From the NCBI RefSeq assembly GCF_041080675.1, contig NZ_CP163520.1, positions 3,534,001 through 3,598,000 on the forward strand: DNA of 64,000 nucleotides. The letters run 5' to 3'. Made by a program: the position numbers and the translations under genes. The DNA comes from Streptomyces sp. cg36 (GTDB taxonomy: Bacteria > Actinomycetota > Actinomycetes > Streptomycetales > Streptomycetaceae). This document shows positions 44,301-52,525 of the stretch, one piece after another. Every line of letters starts with the position of its first letter. The first letter of the stretch is position 1. The notes beneath the pieces were generated by a model, which saw only the letters and a list, made by a program, of their open reading frames with translations, was not told the DNA's origin and did no database searches.

Positions 44301-44995
44301 CAGCGCGCCCCCGCCGTCGTCCGTATCCGGGTCCACGGGGTGAGCAGCCGTTGCAGACCGAGCAGCAGGAGGTCCGCGACCAGGGCGAGCAGCACGCACA
44401 GCACGGACGCGGTGAGCACCTGCGCCTTGAACGTGGACTGCACGCCGTCGCCTATGAGGTTGCCCAGGCCGCCCTTGCCGACCACCGAGCCGACCGTGGT
44501 GAGCGCGACCGTCGACACCGTGGCGATGCGCACCCCGGCGAGCAGCGCGGGCAGCGCCAGCGGGAGCTCGACCTCGAACAGCAGCCGTATCCTCCCGTAC
44601 CCCATCCCCCGGGCCGCCTCGCGCACTTCGGCCGGGACGGCCTCCAGGCCCGCCAGGATGTTGCGGACCAGGATCGTCAGCGAATAGAGCACGAGGCCGG
44701 TGACCACCAGTGACGCCGAGAGGCCGAACACCGGCAGCAGCAGCGAGAACATGGCCAGCGACGGCACCGTGTAGAGCACGGTCGTCAGGGTCAGGACCGC
44801 GCCCGCGACCCCGCGCCGGCCGCGCGCGAGCAGGGCCAGCGGGAAGGCGATCAGCAGCCCGATCAGCACCGACACCGCCGTGATCCAGATGTGCTGGACG
44901 GTGGCGTCGGTCAGCTCGTGGCTGCGGGAGCGCACGTACTCCCAGCAGATCCAGTCGTTTCGGACCAGACAGTTCTGCGTGCCCACGGCACTCAC
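44300..44995 (-). CDS. Betaine-type ABC transporter permease 1
   Basis: 231 residues from GTG 44995. Six membrane helices; EAA loop VPAEVREAARGMGYGRIRLLFEVELPLALP; closing helix SVVGKGGLGNLIGDGV. The N-terminus QNCLVRNDWICWEYVRSRS before the first helix matches OpuC-type permeases. GTG 44995 is chosen because GGGGGAGG (45014-45007) is 11 nt away; it overlaps the GTG at 45007. A RecA-NDp/PafBC-type promoter lies about 60 bp upstream, so this operon may respond to DNA damage. It pairs with permease 2 and the ATPase at 45171. Confidence 0.9.
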   Translation of the reverse strand: MSAVGTQNCLVRNDWICWEYVRSRSHELTDATVQHIWITAVSVLIGLLIAFPLALLARGRRGVAGAVLTLTTVLYTVPSLAMFSLLLPVFGLSASLVVTGLVLYSLTILVRNILAGLEAVPAEVREAARGMGYGRIRLLFEVELPLALPALLAGVRIATVSTVALTTVGSVVGKGGLGNLIGDGVQSTFKAQVLTASVLCVLLALVADLLLLGLQRLLTPWTRIRTTAGAR

Positions 44996-45052
44996 GGTTC
45001 CCCGCACCTCCCCCGCCGGATCTCCCCGTCGCTCCCGAACGTATGTCTGGCG

Positions 45053-45075
45053 ACCTTATCCCCGACCACTGACAA
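45053..45075 (-). promoter_or_regulatory. RecA-NDp/PafBC-type promoter of the betaine permease operon
   Basis: Minus strand: TTGTCAGTG (45075-45067), 8 nt, TAAGGT (45058-45053), matching every fixed base of tTGTCRgtg-N8-TAnnnT. Transcription would start near 45046, leaving a leader of about 50 nt with a strong ribosome binding site. Confidence 0.72.
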
Positions 45076-45142
45076 TCACCGAGGGCCCGGAGCGGGATCC
45101 CCGCATCGAACACAGTGCAGCAACATGGAGTTCACACAAGTT

Positions 45143-45161
45143 CGGTCACAACCGGTCACAA
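45143..45161. repeat. Tandem 10-bp repeats just before the ABC ATPase gene
   Basis: CGGTCACAA occurs at 45143-45151 and again at 45153-45161, a 10-bp step (one helical turn), ending 9 nt before the ATG. A looser TTCACACAA lies at 45131-45139. Probable operator or activator half-sites. Confidence 0.5.
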
Positions 45162-45170
45162 TGGGGAACC

Positions 45171-46325
45171 ATGATCCGATTCGAGCACGTCACCAAGCGG
45201 TACGCCGACGGCACCACCGCCGTCGACGACCTCTCCTTCGAGGTGGCCGAGGGTGAACTGGTCACGCTCGTCGGACCGTCCGGTTGCGGCAAGACCACCA
45301 CGATGAAGATGGTGAACCGGCTGATCGAGCCCAGCGAGGGCCGGATATTCCTGGACGGCGAGGACATAGCCGCCGTCGACCCGGTCCAACTGCGGCGCCG
45401 CATCGGCTACGTGATCCAGCAGGTCGGGCTCTTCCCGCACAAGACGGTCCTGGAGAACACCGCGACCGTCCCGCACCTGCTGGGCGTCAAGCGCGCCAGG
45501 GCCCGCGAGCGCGCGGCCGAACTGCTCGACCTGGTCGGCCTCGACCCCAAGGTGTACGGACCGCGCTACCCCGAGCAGCTCTCGGGCGGACAGCGCCAGC
45601 GGGTCGGCGTGGCGCGGGCGCTGGCCGCGGACCCGCCGGTGCTCCTGATGGACGAGCCGTTCGGCGCGGTGGACCCGGTGGTGCGCGAGCGGCTGCAGAA
45701 CGAGTTCCTCAAGCTCCAGTCGCAGGTCCGCAAGACGGTCCTGTTCGTCACCCACGACATCGAGGAGGCGGTCCGCCTCGGCGACCGCATCGCGGTGTAC
45801 GGCCAGGGGCGCATCGAGCAGTTCGACGCCCCCTCGGCGGTCCTCGGCGCCCCCGCGACCCCGTACGTGGCGGACTTCGTCGGCGCGGACCGGGGCCTGA
45901 AGCGGCTCTCGGTGACGCCCATCGAGGAGGGCGACCTGGAGCAGCCGCCGGTGGTCCGGCTCGACGACCCGCTGCCCGCGGCCCTGGACGCGCCCTGGGC
46001 GGTGGTCCTGGACGCCTCGGGCGAGCTGCACGGCTGGATCTCCGCCGAGCGGGCGGCGGCGGCGGGCGGCGGCGCGACCGTGCGCGAGCACGCCCGGCGG
46101 ATGGAGGCGTGGCTGCCGGTCGGCGCCTCGCTCAAGCAGGCGTTCGCCACGATGCTCCAGCACGACGCCGGGTGGATCGCGGTCATCGACCAGGAGGGCT
46201 CGGGCCGCTTCCTGGGCGTGCTCACCCCGGCCCGGCTGCACGAGGCGCTGCGCCGCTCGATCGACGCGGACGCCCAGGACCTCCCCCGTACGGAAGTGGA
46301 CGTCGAGACGGTCAGTTCGCGCTGA
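45171..46325 (+). CDS. Betaine-type ABC transporter ATP-binding protein with CBS-like C-terminus
   Basis: 384 residues. Walker A GPSGCGKTTTMK, Q-loop GYVIQQVGLFPHK, ABC signature LSGGQRQRVGVARAL, Walker B VLLMDEPFGAVD, switch His in FVTHDIEEA. After about residue 260 a CBS-type region follows (APWAVVLDASGELHGWISAE and LKQAFATMLQHDAGWIAVID with GRFLGVLTPARLHEALR). In Firmicutes OpuCA this part binds c-di-AMP to shut off osmolyte import. It is divergent from its permease and binding-protein genes. ATG 45171 has GGGGAA 4-5 nt before it. The last 14 nt overlap the convergent esterase gene. Confidence 0.93.
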   Translation: MIRFEHVTKRYADGTTAVDDLSFEVAEGELVTLVGPSGCGKTTTMKMVNRLIEPSEGRIFLDGEDIAAVDPVQLRRRIGYVIQQVGLFPHKTVLENTATVPHLLGVKRARARERAAELLDLVGLDPKVYGPRYPEQLSGGQRQRVGVARALAADPPVLLMDEPFGAVDPVVRERLQNEFLKLQSQVRKTVLFVTHDIEEAVRLGDRIAVYGQGRIEQFDAPSAVLGAPATPYVADFVGADRGLKRLSVTPIEEGDLEQPPVVRLDDPLPAALDAPWAVVLDASGELHGWISAERAAAAGGGATVREHARRMEAWLPVGASLKQAFATMLQHDAGWIAVIDQEGSGRFLGVLTPARLHEALRRSIDADAQDLPRTEVDVETVSSR

Positions 46326-47424
46326 GGCGACCGCTGATCCACTCCAGGGTGGGCGGGATCTCCCGCCGCCAGGTGTTGAAGTTGTGCCCGCCGCTGTCGA
46401 GCGTGATCGACGAGACGCGCGCGGGCGACTTCACCTTCTCGATGAACTTCAGCGTCGGCTTGAGGTTGTCCTCGCCCGACTTGGAGCTGGTCACCAGGAA
46501 GGAGGACTTGGCGGGCTTCACGTGGTCCAGCGACCACAGCAGGTTGGAACGATTCTTCGCGGCCTTGTCGCCATGGAAGAGATCACCGGTGGTCGGGTCG
46601 CTCGCGGCCTTGTAGTACGCGGAGAGACCGGCGCTGGCGCCGAAGGTCTCCGGGTGGTGGATGCCGATCTTCAGGGCGCAGTAGCCGCCGGTCGAGTTCC
46701 CGATGAAGCCCCAGTTCCGCGCCTGGGTGCCGACCCGGTACGTCTCGGAGACGGCCTTGGGGAGGTCCTTGGCGAAGAAGGTCTCGGTCTGCGGGCCGCC
46801 CGGGATGTCCACGCACTCGGTGTCACGCGGCGGCGCCACCGTCGGGCGCATCATCACGAGGATCATGGGCTGCGCCTTCTTCTGCTTGACCTGCGCCCAT
46901 GCCGTCTTCGGGTACCGCAGCCCCTTGATCAGGTTCTCCGCGGTGCCCGGGTAGCCGGTCAGCACCACGGCGGCCGGGAACTTCTGGTTCTCGTACTTCT
47001 TCTGGAAGTACTCGGGGGGCAGATAGACGTAGGCGGGGCTGGCTATTTTGGACCGTTCGCCCTGGACGACCACCTTCTGGATCTCTCCGCCGACGGCGGG
47101 GTTGCCCGCGCCGGGGGTGTCGGGCTTCTGCTTCCCCGTGACCTTGATGTCCTTGGTCCCGGCCGAGTGGTCGACGACCACGCCCATGCCGTTCTCCTGG
47201 CCGAAGAGGTCGGCCCAGGACCCGTAGAACAGGAAAGAGTTGTTGGCGGCGAGGCCGACCGAGGCGAAGAGCATCAGCTGAGTGCCGAGGAGCAGGCCGA
47301 TCCGGCCCAGGACGGCCCGCCAGCTGCGCCTGGCCAGCCGCGGCCAGAGCCAGATGGTGAGCGCGAACAGCACCACCGCCAGTACGACGGCCAGCGCCAG
47401 AACCTTGTTGCTCGTGAGACCCAT
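46312..47424 (-). CDS. Membrane-anchored alpha/beta hydrolase (esterase D / mycolyltransferase-like)
   Basis: 370 residues. Two membrane helices at the N-terminus (KVLALAVVLAVVLFALTIWLW and GRIGLLLGTQLMLFASVGL) place the catalytic domain outside. The hydrolase part has the nucleophile elbow GFIGNSTGGYC (Ser in GNSTGG), an oxyanion strand FPAAVVLTGYPGTAENLI, and the catalytic His in SGGHNFNTWRREIP. The fold is that of esterase D and antigen 85-like acyltransferases; Streptomyces lacks mycolates, so the acyl acceptor is open. It is divergent from the MprF-like gene and may share its envelope-stress control. Confidence 0.88.
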   Translation of the reverse strand: MGLTSNKVLALAVVLAVVLFALTIWLWPRLARRSWRAVLGRIGLLLGTQLMLFASVGLAANNSFLFYGSWADLFGQENGMGVVVDHSAGTKDIKVTGKQKPDTPGAGNPAVGGEIQKVVVQGERSKIASPAYVYLPPEYFQKKYENQKFPAAVVLTGYPGTAENLIKGLRYPKTAWAQVKQKKAQPMILVMMRPTVAPPRDTECVDIPGGPQTETFFAKDLPKAVSETYRVGTQARNWGFIGNSTGGYCALKIGIHHPETFGASAGLSAYYKAASDPTTGDLFHGDKAAKNRSNLLWSLDHVKPAKSSFLVTSSKSGEDNLKPTLKFIEKVKSPARVSSITLDSGGHNFNTWRREIPPTLEWISGRLSAN

Positions 47425-47466
47425 GAGTCGTCGAAACTTTCTGACTGAGATTTTCCTGAGACCGAG

Positions 47467-47495
47467 GGAACCCTCCCCCGGGATGTCCCGTCCTA
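47467..47495 (+). promoter_or_regulatory. Sigma-E-like ECF promoter of the MprF-like gene
   Basis: GGAAC (47467-47471), 17 nt, then CGTCCTA (47489-47495) fits an ECF promoter of the GSAAC-N16/17-CGTCNNA kind used by Streptomyces sigma-E. It is about 75 nt upstream of ATG 47578. Confidence 0.6.
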
Positions 47496-47577
47496 GAGGG
47501 CGCAAATTGTCCGGAACACGGTGGCGACCTTGTCACTGTGTCCGACAACAGAATCTCTCGCGGAGTCACGGGAAGCG

Positions 47578-49431
47578 ATGTCTGTCAGGATAGATGGGGA
47601 CAAAAAGGGTTCGGTTCCGGCCGGCGCGCGCAAAGTCCTCCGCGGACCGCGCCCCGACTCGGTGCCCTCACTGGTCGGCACGGCCGCGACCTTCGTCGGC
47701 CTGCTCAACATCGCCGCGGGCATCTTCCCGCGCTTCCGCGCCAGCCGGATGCACGCCGTCACCGAGGTCCTGCCGGGTACGACGGGCCCCTTCGCGGCGG
47801 CCCTCGCGCTCAGCACCGGCGTGCTGCTGCTGCTCCTGGCCCACGGCCTGAAGCGGCGCAAGCGGCGCGCCTGGCGGGCCGCGGTCGCCCTGCTGCCGAT
47901 CGGCGCGGTGGCCCAGTTCCTCTACCGCCACTCGGTCGTCGGCGTACTGATCTCGATCGCGCTGCTGGTGCTGCTGGTCCGGCACCGCACCGAGTTCACC
48001 GCGCTGCCCGACCCGCGCAGCCGCTGGAAGGCGCTGGCCAACTTCATCCTGCTCGGCACCGGCTCGATGGGCCTCGGCCTGGTGATCGTCTCGGTCCACC
48101 CGGGCCGCGTCGTCGGCAACCCGTCGATCGCCGACCGGATCCAGCACGTGATGTACGGCCTGTTCGGCTTCGAGGGCCCCGTCGAGTACGCGGGCGACAC
48201 CAGCTGGACCGTCGCCTACTCGCTCGGCGCGCTCGGCCTGCTCACCGCGATCACCACCATCTACCTGGCCTTCCGCCCCGAGCACCCGGCCGCCCGGCTC
48301 ACCGAGGACGACGAGCGCAAGCTGCGCGACCTGCTCGCCAAGCACGGCGCCCGCGACTCGCTCGGCCACTTCGCGCTCCGCCGCGACAAGGCGGTCGTCT
48401 TCTCCCCCAGCGGCAAGGCCGCCGTCACCTACCGGGTGGTCTCCGGTGTGATGCTCGCCTCCGGCGACCCGATCGGCGACGTCGAGGCGTGGCCCGGCGC
48501 CATCGAGCGGTTCATGGACGAGGCCAAGGCCCACTCCTGGACCCCGGCCGTGGTCGGCTGCTCGGAGACCGGCGGCGAGGTCTGGACCCGCGAGACCGGC
48601 CTGGACGCCCTGGAACTGGGTGACGAGGCGGTGGTGGACGCCGCGGATTTCTCCCTGTCCGGGCGCGCCATGCGGAACGTACGCCAGATGGTCAAGCGCA
48701 TCGAGCGCAATGGCTACGAAACCCGCGTACGGCGCGTCCGTGATCTCTCCGTGGGTGAGCTGGAACGGGTCCGGCGGGCCGCCGAGGACTGGCGCGGCAC
48801 CGACACCGAGCGCGGCTTCTCCATGGCGCTGGGCCGGATCGGCGACCCGGACGACGGCGACTGCGTGATCGCCACCGCCCACAAGGCCGACGACGACGGC
48901 TCGGGCGAGCCGGGCCCGTACGGCGACCTCAAGGCAATGATTCACTTCGTCCCCTGGGGCGCCGACGGAATGTCGCTGGAGCTGATGCGCCGCGACCGCT
49001 CCGCCGACCCGGGCATGAACGAGCTGCTGATCGTGGCCGCCCTCCAGGCGGCACCCAAGATCGGCATCGAACACGTCTCCCTGAACTTCGCGATGTTCCG
49101 TTCCGCGCTGGCGCGGGGCGAGAAGATCGGCGCCGGGCCGGTGCTGCGGCTCTGGCGCGGTCTGCTGGTCTTCCTCTCGCGCTGGTTCCAGATTGAGTCG
49201 CTGTACAAGTTCAACGCCAAGTTCCAGCCGCGCTGGGAGCCGCGCTTCATGGTCTACCGGGCCCACGGCGACCTGCCGCGCATCGGCTTCGCGGTGATGC
49301 AGGCCGAGGGCTTCGTGAACGTCGCCCTGCCGCGTCCGTTCACCCGCTTCAGCCGGGCCCACCGCCAGCGGCCGTGCGCCCACCCGTCCACGACGCGGGA
49401 GACCGAGAGAACGGTCCGGGCGGCCCTGTGA
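47578..49431 (+). CDS. MprF/LysX-like membrane protein (DUF2156, aminoacyl-phosphatidylglycerol synthase type)
   Basis: 617 residues. Six or so membrane helices in the first 245 residues (VGTAATFVGLLNIAAGIFP, GPFAAALALSTGVLLLLLAH, NFILLGTGSMGLGLVIVSV) are followed by a cytosolic DUF2156 double-GNAT domain (DSLGHFALRRDKAVVFSPSG, SLSGRAMRNVRQMVKRIERN, MSLELMRRDRSADPGMNELL). MprF-type enzymes move an amino acid from tRNA to phosphatidylglycerol, lowering surface charge and raising resistance to cationic peptides. As I recall the S. coelicolor homologue is a sigma-E target, in line with the promoter seen. ATG 47578 is tight behind GGGAAG. Confidence 0.9.
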   Translation: MSVRIDGDKKGSVPAGARKVLRGPRPDSVPSLVGTAATFVGLLNIAAGIFPRFRASRMHAVTEVLPGTTGPFAAALALSTGVLLLLLAHGLKRRKRRAWRAAVALLPIGAVAQFLYRHSVVGVLISIALLVLLVRHRTEFTALPDPRSRWKALANFILLGTGSMGLGLVIVSVHPGRVVGNPSIADRIQHVMYGLFGFEGPVEYAGDTSWTVAYSLGALGLLTAITTIYLAFRPEHPAARLTEDDERKLRDLLAKHGARDSLGHFALRRDKAVVFSPSGKAAVTYRVVSGVMLASGDPIGDVEAWPGAIERFMDEAKAHSWTPAVVGCSETGGEVWTRETGLDALELGDEAVVDAADFSLSGRAMRNVRQMVKRIERNGYETRVRRVRDLSVGELERVRRAAEDWRGTDTERGFSMALGRIGDPDDGDCVIATAHKADDDGSGEPGPYGDLKAMIHFVPWGADGMSLELMRRDRSADPGMNELLIVAALQAAPKIGIEHVSLNFAMFRSALARGEKIGAGPVLRLWRGLLVFLSRWFQIESLYKFNAKFQPRWEPRFMVYRAHGDLPRIGFAVMQAEGFVNVALPRPFTRFSRAHRQRPCAHPSTTRETERTVRAAL

Positions 49432-49480
49432 CCCGTCGGGCCGCGCCGGCGGCCCGCGGTGAGCGGTGACACGCGGCAGT

Positions 49481-49524
49481 GACGAAGAGGGGCCCGGGGA
49501 TTTCTCCCCGGGCCCCTCTTCGTC
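49481..49524. terminator. Bidirectional terminator, 19-bp perfect stem
   Basis: The arm at 49481-49499 (starting GACGAAGAGG) is repeated in reverse at 49506-49524 around ATTTCT. It lies between the converging MprF-like and MFS genes, one base before the MFS stop. Confidence 0.88.
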
Positions 49525-51021
49525 TTACGCGGACGCGGTCTCCGGCTCGGGCGCCTTCTCGGCCCCGCCGGCGGCGGCGACGGCCTGCGCGGGCCTGCGG
49601 TCCGAGTGCAGTCCGACCAGCGCGACCACCACGACCAGCAGGAACGCGGCCCCGGCCAGCGCGAAGCTCAGCGTGAACTGGCTCTCCTGCGGCAGCGGCG
49701 GAACCCCGGCCGGCAGGTGCTCGATCGTCTTGGAGGCGAGCAGCGAGGTGATCACCGCACTGGCGATGGCGCTGCCGACCGAGCGGGAGATCGAGTTGAT
49801 GCCGTTGGCGATGCCCGTCTGGTGGTGCGGGACGCTCGCCACGATCAGGGCGGGCATCGCGGCGTAGCCGAAGCTGATCGCGACACCGATCACCATGCCC
49901 GCCAGGATCACCGAGGCGCTGGAGTCGTGCGCGCCGGTCAGCCAGGCGAAGCCGATGACACCGAACGCGGCACCGGCCGTCAGCGTGAAGCGGGCACCGA
50001 TGCGGCGCACCAGCATGCCTCCGGCCTGGGCGGCCAGCAGCGACATGACCGTGGTGGGCAGCAGGTACTCGACGGAGGCGCGCAGCACCGAGGCCGTGAA
50101 CCCGTAACCGGTGACCTTCTCGGGCATCTGCACCAGGTACGAGACGCCGATGAACTGCGAGAACATCGCGAAGCCGAGCAGCAGACCGGCCAGGTTGGTG
50201 AAGAGCACCGGACGGTGGGCGAACATCTTCATGTCCACCATCGGCTCCTTGACCTTGCGCTCGACCAGGACCCAGACGCCCGCCATCACGACGGCGGCGA
50301 CGAACAGGCCGAGGGTGCGCACCGAGGTCCAGCCCCACTCGTGGCCCTGCGAGATCGGCAGCAGCAGGAGGACCAGGAGGGCCGCCAGCGTGCCCGCGCC
50401 CAGCCAGTCGGTGCGCCCGCCGGGCTTGTGGCGGGAGGCCGGGACGCCGGCGACCACGGCCACCAGGGCCACGACGGCGAGGACGGCGGCGAGCCAGAAG
50501 ACGCGGTGGTAGTCGGGGTGGTCGCCCTGGGTGAGCAGGCCGGCGCCCACCAGGGCGAGGCCGCTGCCGAACGCCAGGGTGCCGCTGACCAGCGCCATCG
50601 CGCCGTGCAGCTTCTCCGGGCGGATCTCCTCGCGCAGGACCGAGAGGGCCAGCGGGAAGATCGCGGTGGCGGCGCCCTGCATGACCCGGCCGACGATCAG
50701 CCAGAGCAGCGAGCTGGTGGTGGCGGCGAGCACCGAGCCCGCGACCATCAGCACCAGGACGCCTATGAGCGTGGGCTTCTTGCCGTGCATGTCGCCGAAG
50801 CGGCCGAGCAGCGGGGTGAAGACGGCGGCGGAGAGGAGGGTCGCGGTGGTGACCCAGCTGACGTTGGCGGTGGAGGTGCCGAGGTCGTTCTGGATGATGC
50901 CGAGGATCGGCACGACCAGGGTCTGCATCATCGAGACGACCATGGCGGCCAGCCCGAGGACCAGGACGAGCGCGGGGCCGCCGGTGGGGCGCGCGGGCGC
51001 CACGTGATGTGTGGGAGTCAC
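49525..51021 (-). CDS. MFS drug exporter, DHA2-like
   Basis: 498 residues, about 14 helices. Helix 1 is LVLVLGLAAMVVSMMQTLVV; motif A is LGRFGDMHGKKPTLIGV; motif C-like GTLAFGSGLALVGAGLL. The C-terminal tail is Ala/Glu-rich. Drug or metabolite export by proton antiport is likely, substrate unknown. GTG 51021 has GGAAGAA nearby. The divergent MarR gene and the dense CTTGA/TCAAG repeats between them suggest MarR represses the pump until a ligand binds. Confidence 0.92.
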   Translation of the reverse strand: MTPTHHVAPARPTGGPALVLVLGLAAMVVSMMQTLVVPILGIIQNDLGTSTANVSWVTTATLLSAAVFTPLLGRFGDMHGKKPTLIGVLVLMVAGSVLAATTSSLLWLIVGRVMQGAATAIFPLALSVLREEIRPEKLHGAMALVSGTLAFGSGLALVGAGLLTQGDHPDYHRVFWLAAVLAVVALVAVVAGVPASRHKPGGRTDWLGAGTLAALLVLLLLPISQGHEWGWTSVRTLGLFVAAVVMAGVWVLVERKVKEPMVDMKMFAHRPVLFTNLAGLLLGFAMFSQFIGVSYLVQMPEKVTGYGFTASVLRASVEYLLPTTVMSLLAAQAGGMLVRRIGARFTLTAGAAFGVIGFAWLTGAHDSSASVILAGMVIGVAISFGYAAMPALIVASVPHHQTGIANGINSISRSVGSAIASAVITSLLASKTIEHLPAGVPPLPQESQFTLSFALAGAAFLLVVVVALVGLHSDRRPAQAVAAAGGAEKAPEPETASA

Positions 51022-51053
51022 GGTTTCTTCCGTAGGAGTCCGGTAGGGAGATG

Positions 51054-51159
51054 CTTGAGGTGTTCGACGCTTGACCACCTCAAGTGCTTGATTACCCCAA
51101 GCAACTAGAGTGACGGTAAACCTCAAAGGTTGAGATCGTCAAGTTTCTCGCGGTAAGGT
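51054..51159. promoter_or_regulatory. MarR operator array and leaderless marR promoter
   Basis: Three inverted repeats share CTTGA/TCAAG half-sites: CTTGAGGTG-N13-CACCTCAAG (51054-51084), TGCTTG-N7-CAAGCA (51085-51103) and CTCAA-AGG-TTGAG (51122-51134). TTGAGA (51130-51135), 18 nt, TAAGGT (51154-51159) is a good promoter ending 6 nt before the marR ATG, its -35 inside the third repeat. Confidence 0.7.
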
Positions 51160-51165
51160 GGCGCC

Positions 51166-51648
51166 ATGTCTGGAACCAGCCGCCCGGCCGCCGTGACCGA
51201 CGCCGTCACGAACGACGCGCTCATGGACGCCCTCTGGGACTCCCTGGCGGACTACTACGGCGACTTCACCGCCGCCGCCAACGAGGCCGGCCTCACCGTC
51301 AGCCAGGCCAAGACCCTCACCGTGCTGCGCCGCGGCCCCGCCGCCATGCGCTCGCTCGCCACCACGCTGCACTGCGACGCCTCCAACGTCACCGGCATCG
51401 TGGACCGCCTGGAGGGCCGCGACCTCGTACGGCGCGAACCGAGCCCCACCGACCGCCGGGTCAAGAACGTCGTCCTCACCGAGGCCGGCCTGCGGGCCGT
51501 GGAGACCGTCCGGGCCGCCATGCACGGCACCCACGGCGCCCTGGACGCCCTAGACGAGGAGGAGCGCGGCGCCCTGCACCGGCTGCTGCGCCGCACCTTC
51601 GCCGGTCCCGCCTCCCGCACCGCCACTGGTCCGAGGACCCTCGGCTGA
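51166..51648 (+). CDS. MarR-family transcriptional regulator
   Basis: 160 residues. Winged helix LTVSQAKTLTVLRRGPAAMR, SLATTLHCDASNVTGIVDRL, EGRDLVRREPSPTDRRVKNV is the MarR signature, with helices on both sides for the dimer. No Cys sensor is obvious apart from one in LHCDASN within the recognition helix, which might be redox-sensitive. ATG 51166 is probably leaderless. It is divergent from the exporter at 51021. Its stop codon lies inside the folP promoter. Confidence 0.93.
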   Translation: MSGTSRPAAVTDAVTNDALMDALWDSLADYYGDFTAAANEAGLTVSQAKTLTVLRRGPAAMRSLATTLHCDASNVTGIVDRLEGRDLVRREPSPTDRRVKNVVLTEAGLRAVETVRAAMHGTHGALDALDEEERGALHRLLRRTFAGPASRTATGPRTLG

Positions 51649-51652
51649 CGCC

Positions 51653-51665
51653 TACGCTGGACGTA
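51653..51665 (+). promoter_or_regulatory. Candidate leaderless promoter of folP
   Basis: TACGCT (51653-51658), 6 nt, ATG at 51665. The hexamer follows the marR stop (51646-51648) by 4 nt. Confidence 0.5.
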
Positions 51666-52525
51666 TGAGTACGTTGCGCCGACGGGGCACGGTCACCGGA
51701 CTGCCCGAGTGGGACCGCTGCGCGGTCATGGGCGTGGTCAATGTCACGCCCGACTCCTTCTCCGACGGCGGCCGGTGGTTCGACACGGCCGCCGCCGTCA
51801 AGCACGGTCTCGACCTCGTCGCCGAGGGCGCCGACCTGGTCGACGTGGGCGGCGAGTCCACCCGTCCCGGCGCCACCCGCGTCGACGAGGCGGAGGAGCT
51901 GCGCCGGGTCGTCCCCGTGGTGCGCGGCCTCGCCGCCGAGGGCGTCACCGTCTCCGTCGACACCATGCGCGCCTCCGTGGCCGAACAGGCCGTCGCCGCG
52001 GGCGCGCTGCTGGTCAACGACGTCAGCGGCGGACTCGCCGACCCGGCCATGATCGAGGTCGTGGCGGCCACCGGCTCCCCCTTCGTCGTCATGCACTGGC
52101 GCGGCTTCAGCCAGGACATGAACAGCCGCGCGGTCTACGCCGACGTGGTCGCCGAGGTCGTCGCCGAGCTCCACGCGCGCGTGGAGGCGGTCGTCGCGGG
52201 CGGCATCGCCCCCGAGCGCATCGTCGTCGACCCCGGCCTCGGCTTCGCCAAGCGGGCCGAGCACGACCTGGCGCTCGTCGCCCACCTGGCCGAGCTGCGG
52301 GCGCTCGGCCACCCCCTGCTGGTCGCCGCCTCCCGCAAGCGCTTCCTCGGCCATGTGCTGGCCCCGGACGGCTCCGGGCCGCCCCCCGCGCGCGAGCGCG
52401 ACGCCGCCACCGCGGCCGTCTCCGCCATCGCCGCCCACGAGGGCGCCTGGGCGGTCCGGGTGCACGAGGTCCGGGCCACGGCCGACGCCGTGCGCGTGGC
52501 CCGGGCCGTCGAGGGAGCGGCGTGA
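51665..52525 (+). CDS. folP: Dihydropteroate synthase
   Basis: 286 residues, TIM barrel. Conserved loops: MGVVNVTPDSFSDGGRWFD, LVDVGGESTRPGATRVDEAE, SVDTMRASVAEQAVAAGALL, LVNDVSGG, VVMHWRGFSQDM, VVDPGLGFAKRAEHDL and VAASRKRFLG. It joins DHPP and p-aminobenzoate to dihydropteroate and is the sulfonamide target. The pABA loop here is HWRG where many enzymes have HMQG/HMRG. It heads a cluster with folB and folK; the stop overlaps the next start (GTGA). Confidence 0.96.
   Translation: MSTLRRRGTVTGLPEWDRCAVMGVVNVTPDSFSDGGRWFDTAAAVKHGLDLVAEGADLVDVGGESTRPGATRVDEAEELRRVVPVVRGLAAEGVTVSVDTMRASVAEQAVAAGALLVNDVSGGLADPAMIEVVAATGSPFVVMHWRGFSQDMNSRAVYADVVAEVVAELHARVEAVVAGGIAPERIVVDPGLGFAKRAEHDLALVAHLAELRALGHPLLVAASRKRFLGHVLAPDGSGPPPARERDAATAAVSAIAAHEGAWAVRVHEVRATADAVRVARAVEGAA

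Noticed and set aside
40038..44687. Open frame of 1549 codons spanning nuoD2, the coiled-coil gene and part of the ABC operon.
   Set aside because: It crosses three well-supported genes and two terminators in the wrong frame or strand; Arg/Gly/Pro-rich translation is typical of shadow frames.
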